64,000 nt of DNA from Nitrospirillum iridis (GCF_014205765.1 NZ_JACIIZ010000017.1:62001-126000); one strand, 5' to 3'. Shown: positions 37,950 to 47,225, numbered from the stretch's first letter. Notes: generated by a model not told the origin, from the letters alone. Translations and numbers: made by a program.

Positions 37950-38717
37950 TCACGCGAAGCTTAGCGCGTGCGAAATCTGGCTGGCGGTGCTTTGCAGCGC
38001 CGGCAGGAATTCGTCCCGCAACTGCGCCTCGCTCACCCGGGAAGCGTGGGTGCTGAGGTTCATGGCGGCGATCACGGCGCCGCCCCGGCCGCGGATGGGC
38101 ACGGCGATGGAGCGCAAGCCCTCCTCCAGTTCCTGGTTCACCACGGCCCAACCCTGCTGGCCCGCCTGGCGCACGGCCGCCTTGACGGAATCGGCCTTGA
38201 CGTCGGGCGTGGCGGCCAACACGGCGTCCAGCTCCGCATCGGCCAGGGCCGAGAGCAGCACCCGGCCCATGGACGTGCGGGCCGCCGGCAAGCGCGTGCC
38301 GACACTGATCTCGATGGACATGATGCGCTTCATTGGCACGCGCACGACATAGACGATGTCCGTTCCATCCAGGACGGAGATGGAGCAGGATTCCTGCACC
38401 CGTCCCACCAGTTCCTGCATGAAGGGCTGAGCCACGCCCGTCAGCGTGAGGGACGACAGGTAGGCCAGGCCCAGGTTCAGCACCTTGGGCCGGAGGCTGA
38501 ACAGCTTGCCATCGAAGGCGACGTAGCCCAGCGCGCACAGGGTGTGCAGCAAGCGGCGGGCGGTGGCCCGCGTCACCTCGGCGCGCTTGGCGACCTGGGA
38601 CAGGGTCATGGGCGTGTGGGTGGCCCCGAAAGCCTCGATCACCGACAGGCCGCGGGCCAGCGCGCGCACGAACTCACCGCTGTCTTCCCCGCCCTCGCCC
38701 TCCATGTCCGCCATCAT
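37950..38717 (-). CDS. pcaR: IclR-family regulator of the beta-ketoadipate genes (PcaR/PobR-like)
   Basis: About 255 residues from the ATG at 38717 (GGGGAG ten bases upstream); an ATG at 38804 would add 29 weakly conserved residues. The winged helix opens with EFVRALARGLSVIEAF, typical of the PcaR/PcaU branch, and has TLSQVAKRAEVTRATARRLL as helix-turn-helix. The effector domain contains DIVYVVRVP and VGTRLPAARTSMGRVLLSAL. It probably activates pcaFIJ in response to a pathway intermediate such as beta-ketoadipate. It diverges from pcaF with a double operator-like site between them. Confidence 0.85.
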   Translation of the reverse strand: MMADMEGEGGEDSGEFVRALARGLSVIEAFGATHTPMTLSQVAKRAEVTRATARRLLHTLCALGYVAFDGKLFSLRPKVLNLGLAYLSSLTLTGVAQPFMQELVGRVQESCSISVLDGTDIVYVVRVPMKRIMSIEISVGTRLPAARTSMGRVLLSALADAELDAVLAATPDVKADSVKAAVRQAGQQGWAVVNQELEEGLRSIAVPIRGRGGAVIAAMNLSTHASRVSEAQLRDEFLPALQSTASQISHALSFA

Positions 38718-38798
38718 CGCCCGGTCACTCCCCTCAATCCCGCATACCCATTCCTCCCGGCCGCCGTTGACAGGCGGCGGGGTCGGAGTCATTGTGAT

Positions 38799-38832
38799 GT
38801 TCATTATACGGACATTTGTACGCTAGACGAAC
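38799..38832. promoter_or_regulatory. IclR-type double operator upstream of pcaF and pcaR
   Basis: Two inverted 15-bp sites, GTTCATTATACGGAC and (complement) GTTCGTCTAGCGTAC, are separated by ATTT. Both match the GTTCGATAATCGCAC-type sequence I recall for PcaR/PobR regulators at most positions. The location between divergent regulator and target fits. Confidence 0.6.
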
Positions 38833-38958
38833 AAAAAAGATGCGGCCGAGGAAAAATAGCCGGCCGCGCGATTTCCCCGGGGAGGGGACCGCCGAAGACG
38901 CCCGTACGCCCGCGCCTTGAGGCCCCCTTCCTTCGTGACGACGAAGGAGTGCGTATCC

Positions 38959-40164
38959 ATGACTGAAGTCTTCATTTGCGATGCCATCCGCACACCCATC
39001 GGACGCTACGGCGGCGGTCTGTCCCCGGTGCGGGCCGACGACCTGGGCGCGGTGCCGCTAAGGGCGCTGATGGCGCGCAATACCGGCGTGGACTGGGACG
39101 CGGTGGGCGATGTCGTCTTCGGCTGCGCCAACCAGGCGGGTGAGGATAATCGCAACGTGGCCCGCATGGCGCTGCTGCTGGCCGGCCTGCCGGTGGGCCT
39201 GGGTGGCACCACCGTCAACCGCCTGTGCGGCTCCGGCATGGACGCGGTGGCCATGGCCGCCCGCGTGGTGGCATTGGGCGAAGCGGACCTGATGATCGCC
39301 GGTGGCGTCGAAAGCATGTCCCGCGCCCCCTTCGTCATGGGCAAGGCGGAGGAGGCCTTCTCCCGCAAGGCGGAGATTTTCGACACCACCATCGGCTGGC
39401 GCTTCGTCAACAAGGCGATGAAGGCGGCCTACGGCGTCGACAGCATGCCGGAGACGGGGGAGAACGTGGCGGAGGATTTCGGCATCTCCCGCGCCGACCA
39501 GGACGCCTTCGCCATCGCCAGCCAGCGGAAGGCCGCCGCCGCCCAGTCGCGGGGGCGCTTCGCGCGGGAGATCGTCCCCGTCACCATCCCCCAGCGCAAG
39601 GGTGACCCCAAGGTGGTGTCGGCCGACGAACACCCCCGGCCCGAGACGACGCTGGAGGCGCTGGCCAAGCTGAAAGGCGTGGTGAAGCCGGAGGGCACCG
39701 TCACCGCCGGCAACGCGTCCGGCGTGAACGATGGCGCCGCCGCCCTGCTGCTGGCATCGGCCGAGGGCGTGCGCAAATACGGGCTGACGCCGCTGGCCCG
39801 CTTCGTCGGTGCCGCCACCGCCGGCGTGCCGCCGCGCGTCATGGGCATCGGCCCGGCGCCGGCCACGCAAAAGCTGCTGGCCCGCCTGGGTCTGACCGTC
39901 GGCGACCTGGACGTCATCGAACTGAACGAGGCCTTCGCCAGCCAGGGCCTGGCCGTGCTGCGCCAGTTGGGCATCGCCGACGACGACGCGCGGGTGAACC
40001 CCAACGGCGGCGCCATCGCGCTGGGCCATCCCCTGGGCATGTCCGGCGCCCGCCTGGTGGCCACCGCCGCCCATGAACTGGCGGCCGGGGACGCCCGCCG
40101 CGCCCTGTGCACCATGTGCATCGGCGTGGGCCAGGGCATCGCCAGCGTCATCGAACGGGTTTGA
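38959..40164 (+). CDS. pcaF: 3-oxoadipyl-CoA thiolase / acetyl-CoA acyltransferase
   Basis: 401 residues. Thiolase motifs are [18 protein letters not shown] (acyl-enzyme Cys at ~90), [48 protein letters not shown] (His) and [10 protein letters not shown] (second Cys). It cleaves beta-ketoadipyl-CoA to succinyl-CoA and acetyl-CoA. The ATG at 38959 has AAGGAG ten bases upstream; the frame is open further. It is the first gene of pcaF-pcaI-pcaJ, with the CoA-transferase genes directly after, which favours PcaF over a general thiolase. Confidence 0.9.
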   Translation: MTEVFICDAIRTPIGRYGGGLSPVRADDLGAVPLRALMARNTGVDWDAVGDVVFGCANQAGEDNRNVARMALLLAGLPVGLGGTTVNRLCGSGMDAVAMAARVVALGEADLMIAGGVESMSRAPFVMGKAEEAFSRKAEIFDTTIGWRFVNKAMKAAYGVDSMPETGENVAEDFGISRADQDAFAIASQRKAAAAQSRGRFAREIVPVTIPQRKGDPKVVSADEHPRPETTLEALAKLKGVVKPEGTVTAGNASGVNDGAAALLLASAEGVRKYGLTPLARFVGAATAGVPPRVMGIGPAPATQKLLARLGLTVGDLDVIELNEAFASQGLAVLRQLGIADDDARVNPNGGAIALGHPLGMSGARLVATAAHELAAGDARRALCTMCIGVGQGIASVIERV

Positions 40165-40181
40165 TAAGGGGACCTCACACC

Positions 40182-40868
40182 ATGCTTTCCAAGATCAAAG
40201 CCTCGGCCCTGGAGGCCCTCAGCGACGTCACGGACGGCGCCACCGTCATGGTGGGCGGCTTCGGCAATGCCGGCATGCCCATGGAACTGGTGGACGCCCT
40301 GATCGAACAGGGGGCCCGGGACCTGACCGTCGTCAGCAACAACGCCGGCAACGGCACCACGGGCCTGGCGGCCCTGTTGGCGGCGGGACGGGTACGCAAG
40401 GTCATCTGCTCCTTCCCCCGCCAGACCGACAGCTTCGTCTTCGATGAGCTGTACCGCGCCGGCAAGGTGGAACTGGAACTGGTGCCCCAGGGCAATTTGG
40501 TGGAGCGCATCCGCGCCGCCGGTGCGGGCATCGGCGGCTTCTTCACCCCGACCGGCTACGGCACGCCGCTGGCGGAAGGCAAGGAGAGCCGGGTGATCGA
40601 CGGGCGCGGCTATGTCCTGGAATATCCCATCCATGCCGATGTCGCCCTGATCAAGGGCCGCCTGGCCGACCGCTGGGGCAACATGGTCTTCCGCAAGACC
40701 GCCCGCAACTTCGGCCCCATCATGGCGTCCGCCGCCAAGGTGTCGGTGGCGCAGGTGGAGGAGGTCGTGGAACTGGGCGCCTTGGACCCGGAAAGCATCG
40801 CCCTGCCGGGCATTTTCGTCAGTCGCGTGGTGGCCGTGGGCAAGCCCGCCGCCCGTTCCGCCGCCTGA
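40182..40868 (+). CDS. pcaI: 3-oxoacid (3-oxoadipate) CoA-transferase subunit A
   Basis: 228 residues. The family-I CoA-transferase alpha signature is seen as [20 protein letters not shown] near the N-terminus, [20 protein letters not shown], and [22 protein letters not shown]. With the beta subunit it moves CoA from succinyl-CoA to 3-oxoadipate. It begins 17 bases after pcaF and ends 16 bases before pcaJ. Acetoacetate-type (ScoA) activity cannot be excluded from sequence alone; the pca context decides. Confidence 0.88.
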   Translation: MLSKIKASALEALSDVTDGATVMVGGFGNAGMPMELVDALIEQGARDLTVVSNNAGNGTTGLAALLAAGRVRKVICSFPRQTDSFVFDELYRAGKVELELVPQGNLVERIRAAGAGIGGFFTPTGYGTPLAEGKESRVIDGRGYVLEYPIHADVALIKGRLADRWGNMVFRKTARNFGPIMASAAKVSVAQVEEVVELGALDPESIALPGIFVSRVVAVGKPAARSAA

Positions 40869-40884
40869 GCCAGGAGTTGGACCA

Positions 40885-41544
40885 ATGACCCACACCCCCC
40901 CCAAGTACGTTGCGTGGACCCGCGACCAGATGGCCGCCCGCATCGCCAACGACATCGAGGACGGCGCCGTCGTCAATATCGGCATCGGCATGCCCGAATT
41001 GGTGGCCAACCACCTGTCACCCAACAAGGAAATCCTGCTGCACAGCGAGAACGGCATCCTGGGCATGGGCCCCAAGCCCGCCGCCGACGCCGTGGATCCG
41101 GACCTGATCAACGCCGGCAAGCAGCCGGTGACCCTGCTGGACGGGGGCGCCTTCTTCGATCACAGCCTGTCCTTCGCCATGATGCGGGGCGGGCATCTGG
41201 ACATCGCCATCCTGGGCGCCTTCCAGGTGGCGGAGAACGGCGATATCGCCAACTGGTCCACCGGCAAGCCCGGCGCCATCCCGGCCGTGGGCGGCGCCAT
41301 GGATCTGGCCGTCGGCGCCCGCCAAGTGTTCGTCATGATGGAACACCTGACCAAGGACGGCCAGTCCAAGCTGGTGCATCGCTGCAGCTATCCCCTGACC
41401 GGGCTGGGTTGCGTCACCCGCGTTTATACCGACCTGGCCGTCCTGGACGTGACCGGGGACGGCTTCGCGGTACGCGAGCTGTGCGAAGGATTGGATCTGG
41501 CGACGCTGCAAGACCTGTCCGGCCTGACGCTGAAAGCCGCGTGA
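40885..41544 (+). CDS. pcaJ: 3-oxoacid (3-oxoadipate) CoA-transferase subunit B
   Basis: 219 residues with the beta-subunit active-site motif [10 protein letters not shown]; the Glu forms the glutamyl-CoA intermediate. [15 protein letters not shown] and [23 protein letters not shown] are also family-typical. AGGAG lies eight bases before the ATG. It pairs with PcaI. The operon seems to end here: a long inverted repeat follows and the next gene is unrelated. Confidence 0.9.
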   Translation: MTHTPPKYVAWTRDQMAARIANDIEDGAVVNIGIGMPELVANHLSPNKEILLHSENGILGMGPKPAADAVDPDLINAGKQPVTLLDGGAFFDHSLSFAMMRGGHLDIAILGAFQVAENGDIANWSTGKPGAIPAVGGAMDLAVGARQVFVMMEHLTKDGQSKLVHRCSYPLTGLGCVTRVYTDLAVLDVTGDGFAVRELCEGLDLATLQDLSGLTLKAA

Positions 41545-41554
41545 GGGGCGGGCA

Positions 41555-41595
41555 CGGCACCGGCGACGCGACCGACAGGCGCGCCGCCGGTGCCG
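41555..41595 (+). terminator. Long inverted repeat after pcaJ
   Basis: Perfect 11-bp arms CGGCACCGGCG and CGCCGGTGCCG around a 19-base loop, eleven bases after the pcaJ stop. It has no T tract, so it is probably an mRNA-stabilising or Rho-assisted end rather than a classical intrinsic terminator. Confidence 0.45.
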
Positions 41596-41854
41596 TAAAG
41601 GTGCCACCCTCATTTTGTTGTTCTTCCTCGGACACCACCCGGACTTCATATCGCCGCAGCGTCGTGGCACACGTCAGAGATGAACCGCCTGTCAATAAAC
41701 CTACCCTTAAGCACTTGACCTGACCGGAAGATTGCCCATCCCGGAACCTTCGTACCATTGTAGGTTGACAGCCCGTCCCCTATCCTGATCCACGGGTTCA
41801 GCCGCCCTCACGTTGCGGCTGGCCGGTGCGATCGTGGTGATGGGAGCGCGGTTG

Positions 41855-43063
41855 GTGGACCTGGATATCCCGAGCCTGTTGGTCGTCAACACGCTGCTGC
41901 AGGCGGTGGGCGGCCTGTGCCTGCTGCTGGCGGCCCTCTCCCTGCCCCGTCAGGCGGGACTGGCCTATTGGGCGGCGTCCGGCTTCTCCCAGGCCGCGGG
42001 CCTGGTGGTGACCAACCAGAGCGGATGGCTGCCGGAATGGCTGGCCCTGCTGTCCAGCCACGCGCTGATCTTCGCCGGCTATGGCCTGGCCTATGTCGGC
42101 GTCGTCCGCTTCCTGGGGCGTCCGGTGCACGAGACCTGGGCCGCCCTGGCGGTGGGGGCGCTGCTGGCGGCGCTGTTCCTGTGGTTCACCGTCGGGGCGC
42201 CGGAAAGCCGGGGCCGCATCCTGGTCAGCAGCCTGTTCTTCGCCGTCCTGTCGCTGGCCATGGCCTGGCATCTGCTGCGCCATGCGGAGCGCGACCTGTG
42301 CCCGGCCGCCACCGTGACCGCCGGCATTTATATGGCGTGGGCGATATTGGCCCTGGTGCGTGCCGGTTGGGCCCTGGTCATCGACTGGGAAGGCACCGCG
42401 ACGGAACCGCAGGCGATGCAGGCGCTGACCCGTCTGGTTGTCATCTGCGTCACCACCACCGTCACCAACGGCTATCTGTGGATGATCAGCCGACGCCTGG
42501 ATTCCGAACTGATGCAGCAGGCCCGTGAGGACCCGCTGACCGGCGTATCCAACCGCCGGGTGATATGGGCGGCGGGCGAGATGGAGGTGGCCCGCGCCTT
42601 GCGCCACCACCGGTCCCTGTCGCTGCTGATGATCGACATCGACAATTTCAAAGCGGTCAACGACCGATGGGGCCACGGCACGGGTGACGCCCTGCTGGTC
42701 GCCGTGGCCGAAACCCTGACCGGCGAACTGCGGCGCAGTGACATCCTGGCCCGCGTGGGTGGGGAGGAGTTCATGGCCTTGTTGCCCGAAACCGGGCTGG
42801 AGGCTGGCTGGGCGGTGGCCGAACGGGTCCGCAAGCGGGTGGCGACCGTCAGCCTGGAGCGGCCGCAGGGCGCCGTGCGCTGCACCGTCAGCATTGGCAT
42901 CGCCACGCTGGGTGCCGATGGTCATGTGTGGGAGGATCTGGTGACGGCGGCGGACCAGGCGCTCTATCGCGCCAAGGACACGGGCCGCAATCGCACGGAG
43001 AGCGTGAGCGTGGGCGCCAGCCAACCCCTGGCGCAAAATGGCTGGGGCCAATACGGTGCCTGA
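41855..43063 (+). CDS. Membrane-bound diguanylate cyclase
   Basis: About 402 residues. The N-terminal half has six or seven membrane helices (from LDIPSLLVVNTLLQAVGG to TTTVTNGYLWMISRRLD). The C-terminal half is a GGDEF domain starting DPLTGVSNRR, with the active-site variant GGEEF at ~302-306 and an inhibitory I-site RxxD (RRSD at ~293-296) five residues before it. It should make c-di-GMP with product inhibition. The start is uncertain: GTG 41855 has GGGAG eight bases upstream; ATG 41840 and TTG 41813 are alternatives. The sensing ligand is unknown. Confidence 0.85.
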   Translation: MDLDIPSLLVVNTLLQAVGGLCLLLAALSLPRQAGLAYWAASGFSQAAGLVVTNQSGWLPEWLALLSSHALIFAGYGLAYVGVVRFLGRPVHETWAALAVGALLAALFLWFTVGAPESRGRILVSSLFFAVLSLAMAWHLLRHAERDLCPAATVTAGIYMAWAILALVRAGWALVIDWEGTATEPQAMQALTRLVVICVTTTVTNGYLWMISRRLDSELMQQAREDPLTGVSNRRVIWAAGEMEVARALRHHRSLSLLMIDIDNFKAVNDRWGHGTGDALLVAVAETLTGELRRSDILARVGGEEFMALLPETGLEAGWAVAERVRKRVATVSLERPQGAVRCTVSIGIATLGADGHVWEDLVTAADQALYRAKDTGRNRTESVSVGASQPLAQNGWGQYGA

Positions 43064-43223
43064 AACGGGTGAACCGAAGCGGGAGGTCGAGGCCGCCTGC
43101 AAGCGACCCCGGCGCCCACCGGTTCGAACTGTCACGATACCGAAGTCACCCGGCGGAGGGCCGTGAAACCGAGGTGTGACCAAGGGGCGATTTTCCGCCC
43201 TTATGGGTCCCCAAACGTCTTGA

Positions 43224-43919
43224 TCAGGCCGTCACATTCACCGACTGCCCCGCCCCCGTCTGCTGGGTGAACGAAGACAGCAGGCTGGCGGCCGATGACA
43301 CATCACCGTTGTTGAGAGAGCTGCCGATCTGGCTAAGCAGGCTCTTCAGCGGGTTGCTGGTGTCGCTGGACGTGGTGCTGGTGGACGAGGTGCCGGTGTC
43401 CGTGCTGTCGGACGTGCTGCCGCCCAGAAGCTGGGACAGGCTGCTGTAGGCCGACGTGGCGCTGGACAGATCGCCGGAGGACAAGGCGTCCGACAGGCTG
43501 GAGAAGGCGGAACGCACGGAAGAGGCTTGGCCGTTGCCGCCACCGGAACCCCCGGCGTCACCCCCGGGCGGCGGGCCCGGCGGCGGACCGTTGCGGTCGC
43601 CCCCATGGGACTGGATATCGGCGAGCGCGCTCTGCGCCCCGGACACGTCGCCGTTGTCCAGCGCCGTTCCCACCTTGTCCAGCGCATCCTTCAGCGGATT
43701 GGAACCGCTGCTGGACGACGAGGAACTGGTGGGCGCGTTGGCCTGCAAATCCTTGGTCAACGTGGAATAGGCCGACTTGGCCGTATCCAGGTCACCCGAA
43801 GACAGCGCGTCATTCAACGCCTTGAAGTCGTTCTTGATGGACGATTTCGCGGACTGCGCGGTGGCGGTACTCGTCGTATACGCCGTGGCGGTAGACGACG
43901 ACAAAGAAGAGATCGACAT
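43224..43919 (-). CDS. Low-complexity protein with duplicated helical repeat pairs
   Basis: 231 residues with no Cys or Trp, very Ser/Ala/Asp/Gly-rich and acidic. Four ~30-residue segments alternate in two types. Type A (30-59 and 135-164) is of the form F-L-DALSSGDL-A-SAYS-L. Type B (74-103 and 189-218) is of the form NPLK-L-GDVS-A. The A+B unit is therefore duplicated around a Pro/Gly linker (PPPGPPPGG at 112-120) and Ser/Thr-rich spacers. It has no signal peptide. A clear GGAGGA site and sensible repeats show a real gene. Function unknown; a secreted or surface role is possible but not shown. Confidence 0.7.
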   Translation of the reverse strand: MSISSLSSSTATAYTTSTATAQSAKSSIKNDFKALNDALSSGDLDTAKSAYSTLTKDLQANAPTSSSSSSSGSNPLKDALDKVGTALDNGDVSGAQSALADIQSHGGDRNGPPPGPPPGGDAGGSGGGNGQASSVRSAFSSLSDALSSGDLSSATSAYSSLSQLLGGSTSDSTDTGTSSTSTTSSDTSNPLKSLLSQIGSSLNNGDVSSAASLLSSFTQQTGAGQSVNVTA

Positions 43920-44017
43920 GAGATCCTCCGTCGCCGGGGTGTTGCGGGAAAATCCGGAGGATCGGCCCCGTTCAGACCCCCCGGTCCCCGTTGCACGCGA
44001 TCGATTGCGGAGTCCGT

Positions 44018-44041
44018 CGCATTTTTTTCGAAAAAAATGCG
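44018..44041. promoter_or_regulatory. 24-bp perfect palindrome
   Basis: CGCATTTTTTT followed by its exact complement, centred on TTCGAA. It lies about 100 bases upstream of the repeat-protein gene and about 110 bases beyond the end of the small exported-protein gene. It could act as an operator or, as RNA, as an AT-rich hairpin. Confidence 0.45.
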
Positions 44042-44148
44042 CCTACTTGCCTGAAGATCGCCGTCTAACCCGTTTAGAATGATTTCGCGCCCATTGATCG
44101 CATAATTGCAAAGCATCCATGCGATCGATATTCCGCCAGCCGATACTG

Positions 44149-44565
44149 CTAGGGCTTGCGCGGCGACACCATGTCCCGCCACAGCGGCAGGCGACGTTCC
44201 AGATCGGCGAAGGTCACCAACGCCTCTGGACAGTCGTCCCGGTTGGGCGCCTGGTTCTGCATGGTGAAGGCGGTGTTGACCAGAAAGTCGAACATGTCGC
44301 CCACCTTGTGAAGTTCATCCGCGTCGTGGGCCGTCAGACGCATCAGGTCCCGCACCTGGTCCGATGCCTTGTCCGTGCGCGCCGCCGCCGCGCCACAGGC
44401 CTTGGCCTGGCCGACGATGGGGCCAGCGGATCGGGCATAGTCCCAGACGTCCGCCCGCATCGGTCCGGCCGCCATCACCACCGCCAAGGCCAGCCCGACC
44501 GCCCAGGGCAAGGGGAGGCGCCCGGAAGGGTACCGGGACAAGGGACGGTGAAAGGCGGTCGCCAT
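44149..44565 (-). CDS. Small exported protein of unknown function
   Basis: 138 residues from the ATG at 44565 (GGGG seven bases upstream). A basic N-terminus (HRPLSRYPSGR) and hydrophobic helix (LPWAVGLALAVVMAAGPMRA) form a signal peptide. The mature part is helical with two Cys (QAKACGAAAARTDK and NRDDCPEALVTFADLERRL). I recognise no family. Its first ten codons recur, interrupted by a stop, at 46990-47035, so this gene was part of the duplicated cassette. The repeat also covers its promoter. Confidence 0.65.
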   Translation of the reverse strand: MATAFHRPLSRYPSGRLPLPWAVGLALAVVMAAGPMRADVWDYARSAGPIVGQAKACGAAAARTDKASDQVRDLMRLTAHDADELHKVGDMFDFLVNTAFTMQNQAPNRDDCPEALVTFADLERRLPLWRDMVSPRKP

Positions 44566-44756
44566 GCGCATACCCCAAAAGATAGCAACCGGCGACAATC
44601 CCCGCTAGCATGCGCCGCCTCCCCGGGGGTGAACGCCTGCGCAAGGGCTTGCCGTGCCGTGCGCGGTTGCGGGGATCGACATGGGGAATGGGGCCCAGAT
44701 GGATGCGATCGAGTACGCCTTGATGGACAGGGCGGACGGTACGATGTGGTGGTATC
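44520..44756. repeat. Cassette direct repeat, copy 1
   Basis: About 237 bases that match 46990-47225 almost throughout, apart from scattered substitutions. It covers the start of the small exported-protein gene, the divergent promoter with the block GATAGCAACC-GGCGACAATC, and the first ~19 codons of the methyltransferase. It marks the boundary of a tandem duplication of a glycan cassette. Confidence 0.8.
44699..44755 (+). pseudogene. Methyltransferase remnant (first 19 codons)
   Basis: Starting at the ATG at 44699, the reading MDAIEYALMD-ADGTMWWY is the same as the start of the intact methyltransferase at 47168, then similarity stops. The SAM-binding domain is gone, so the gene is dead. The frame runs on, out of register, into the GT2 remnant. 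Confidence 0.8.
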
Positions 44757-44785
44757 TCTACCCTCGCGGCGGATACCCCGGCATG

Positions 44786-45359
44786 AACGCTCAGCGCCGT
44801 GATCCCGGGCTACAATGGTGCGCGAACGGTGGGGGCCCTTGTGGCCGCGCTGTCGGACCTCGCCATCCCGGGCGGCCATGAGATCATTCCGATGGATGAC
44901 GGCAGCGGGGAGGACAGTCGGGCGGTATGCGAGCGGCTGGCGCGGGCGCCTACATCATCGCCATGAACGACGACCTGCAAAACCCGCCGGAGGAGGTCGT
45001 CCACCTGTTCCGGCACGCGCGTGACGGCGGCCACGACGTGGTCCACGCGTATTACGAACGCAAGCGGCATAGCGCGTTCGGCAATGTGGGCAGCGCCTTC
45101 GCCAGCCGCCCCGCCCCCAATGCTGGGCATTCCGCCAACCCTCCACCTGTCCAGCTTTCGTTGCCTGTCCGCTTTCGCCGCGCGGGAGGTTTGCCGCCAT
45201 ACCGGCCCCTTCCCCTTTGTTGACGGGCTGTTGCTGGCTATGCTGGGCGTGGTGGGGAAGTATGCGGGCCGGACCTTCCAGACCGTCAGCACCCATCTAC
45301 AATGCGCCGTCCGCGTCCTGGTGAGCAGCCGGGATGAACCGGCCGATCCCGCCCCCTGA
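44786..45359 (+). pseudogene. Decayed GT2 glycosyltransferase
   Basis: Compared with the intact gene at 47899-48897, this copy keeps the start (sequence for NGARTVGALV-ALSDLAIPGGHEI), loses the segment after the first acidic motif, and keeps NDDLQNPPEEVVHLFRHARDGGHDV. It then shifts frame (LHLSSFRCLSAFAAREVCRH in another frame), and after FPFVDGLLLA loses about 100 codons including the membrane helices, resuming at GVVGKYAGRTFQTVS. At least two deletions plus frameshifts make it non-functional. Confidence 0.85.
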
Positions 45360-45370
45360 AGCGACGCCCC

Positions 45371-46939
45371 ATGGTCCTGACCGATCTGATCAACAACCCG
45401 CTCATGAGAAAGGCTGCGCTGCTGGCCTTGCTGGGTGCGGCCCTGCTGGGCTTGGCCCTCGCAACCCGCCTGTCCGGGCACCCCCTGGCCCCGCGCTGGG
45501 GCAGGGCGGCCACCCTGGTGGTCGGGGCGGCCGCCATCATTATCATCGTCAGCCGCCTAGTCGAATACGCCATCATCCTGCGCGACGGGCCTTTGACCCC
45601 ATGGAACCACAACATCGCCGCAGTCGCCGCAGCCTGGCTCCACGGACAGCCCCTGTATCCCCTGCCGGTGGACGGCCTTTACTACGGCCTGCTGTACGGG
45701 CCGCTGATCTATCGCATCCTGGCCGCGATGCAGGACTTGTTCGGCATCGGCACGCCGCTGGCGGCGGTGCCGGGCATGGTGGCCGAGGCGGCCAGCTTGG
45801 TCATCACCTGGCATGCGACGAGACGCGGCGGCGCCAGTCCAGGTGCCGCCCTGTTCGCCACGGTGGCCACGGCCGGGCTGTTGCTGCGGATGTATCCCAG
45901 TGTGGGCTTCCGCACCGATCCCTTTCTGCTGCTGCTGTCTTCCCTGGGGCTGCTGGCCACGACCTGGGCACCCAGCATGGGCCAGGCCATGGCCCTGGGC
46001 CTGTGCGCCGGCCTCGCCACCGCGTTGAAGCCATCGGGCGGCCTGTACCTGGGACCAGCGCTGCTGGCGGCCCTGCCGGCGCGCCCCCCCGTAGCGGCCG
46101 GCCGCTACTTGTTGTTGACCGGTATCGCCTGCTTGGCGGGCGCCCTGCTTCCCTTTGTCGGCACCGACACCTCGCCCGCAGGCTACTTGGCCTATCTGGC
46201 GGCCCTGAAGCCCAAGGGTATGCATGGCAAAGAGTTGATGGAAAACGGCCTCATGACCCTGCTCATGTCGGCCCCCGCCTTGTTCATCCCACCGGCGGAA
46301 AGGCGCGCGCGCGGGGCGATGATGGCGGGTCTGTGCCTGTGCGTGCCCGTGGCTTGCGTTTTGGGGGCCTTGGATGGAGCCGGCGTCTGGCACCTGTTGC
46401 CCTTCATTCCTTACACATCCCTGTTGGTGGCCATCGCCGCGACCGCCCAGGCGGGCTGGAGCCCCCGGACCCTGGGGCAGACCATGGTCATCCTGCTGAT
46501 CATGGCCGATGGCGCGCGCCATGCCGCGCGGGAGGCGGCCGAGAGCGTGGCCAGGGCGCCGCAGGCTGAAAGGCTGCACCAGGCCGTCGTGGACTTTCTG
46601 TCGCACCACCCGGATGCGGCCGTCGCGATCGCGCCCCGCAGCGGGCAATTGAACCGGGAGGTGGCCTGGCTGGTCGGCCAGGGCAAACCCCTGATCCTGA
46701 CCCGCGGCAGCTGGATCGACCTGGGCAAACCTGAGGCCATCCAGTTGTTCATCGACCGCTATCTTTCCCGGTGCAATGGCCTGTACTGGCTGGGGATGGG
46801 CAACCCGCCGTTCTTTCCAGGCCGGGAAACACCGGCCACCGTTTCGGCCGCCTTCATGGCGATGTATCAGCCCCAGTCCTGGGGTGAAGGGCTGGAAGTC
46901 TGGTCCTGCGTGCCGGCGCCGGACGAACCGCCGACGTGA
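45371..46939 (+). CDS. Polytopic GT-C-like membrane glycosyltransferase, copy 1
   Basis: 522 residues with about ten membrane helices and a soluble C-terminal part (~390-522). The first periplasmic loop has LVEYAIILRDGPLTPWNHN and PLYPLPVDGLYYGLLYGPLIYR, resembling lipid-phosphate-sugar transferases. VGFRTDPFLLLL, ALKPSGGLYLGPALL and DGAGVWHLLPFIPYTSLL are shared with the paralogue at 48905-50482. It probably transfers a sugar from the lipid carrier loaded by a GT2 partner. Its own GT2 and methyltransferase are decayed; it may depend on copy 2. The frame is intact, so selection probably still acts. Confidence 0.75.
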   Translation: MVLTDLINNPLMRKAALLALLGAALLGLALATRLSGHPLAPRWGRAATLVVGAAAIIIIVSRLVEYAIILRDGPLTPWNHNIAAVAAAWLHGQPLYPLPVDGLYYGLLYGPLIYRILAAMQDLFGIGTPLAAVPGMVAEAASLVITWHATRRGGASPGAALFATVATAGLLLRMYPSVGFRTDPFLLLLSSLGLLATTWAPSMGQAMALGLCAGLATALKPSGGLYLGPALLAALPARPPVAAGRYLLLTGIACLAGALLPFVGTDTSPAGYLAYLAALKPKGMHGKELMENGLMTLLMSAPALFIPPAERRARGAMMAGLCLCVPVACVLGALDGAGVWHLLPFIPYTSLLVAIAATAQAGWSPRTLGQTMVILLIMADGARHAAREAAESVARAPQAERLHQAVVDFLSHHPDAAVAIAPRSGQLNREVAWLVGQGKPLILTRGSWIDLGKPEAIQLFIDRYLSRCNGLYWLGMGNPPFFPGRETPATVSAAFMAMYQPQSWGEGLEVWSCVPAPDEPPT

Positions 46940-46989
46940 CGGCGCGATCTCATCCTCGGTCATGTCAGGGGACAAGACAATGAGACCCG

Positions 46990-47035
46990 CCCGGGAGGGT
47001 GCTAGCACAAGGGATGGGGAAAGGTGGTCGCCATG
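46990..47035 (-). pseudogene. Truncated copy of the small exported-protein gene
   Basis: From the ATG at 47035 the reading is MATTFPHPLC then TAG, aligning codon for codon with MATAFHRPLS of the intact gene at 44149-44565. Similarity continues a few codons past the stop (CCTCCCGGGCGG) and then ends at the GT-C-like gene of copy 1. It is a leftover of the duplication. Confidence 0.75.
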
Positions 47036-47225
47036 CGCATACCCCAAAAGATAGCAACCTGCGACAATCCCCGCTAGCATGCGCCCCGTCCCCGGGGTGA
47101 ACGTCTACGCAAGCGCTTGCCATGCCGTCCGCGCTGGTGCGGGGATCGACATGGGGATGGGGCCCGTATGGATGCGATCGAGTACGCCTTGATGGACGGG
47201 GCGGACGGTACGATGTGGTGGTATC
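46990..47225. repeat. Cassette direct repeat, copy 2
   Basis: About 236 bases matching 44520-44756. It again holds the start of the small exported-protein gene (now broken), the divergent promoter region and the first codons of the methyltransferase, which is intact here. Confidence 0.8.

Noticed and set aside
43182-43203. GGGGCG-ATTTT-CCGCCC hairpin near the end of the repeat-protein gene
   Set aside because: Stem pairs imperfectly and lacks a T tract on the relevant strand; too weak to call a terminator.
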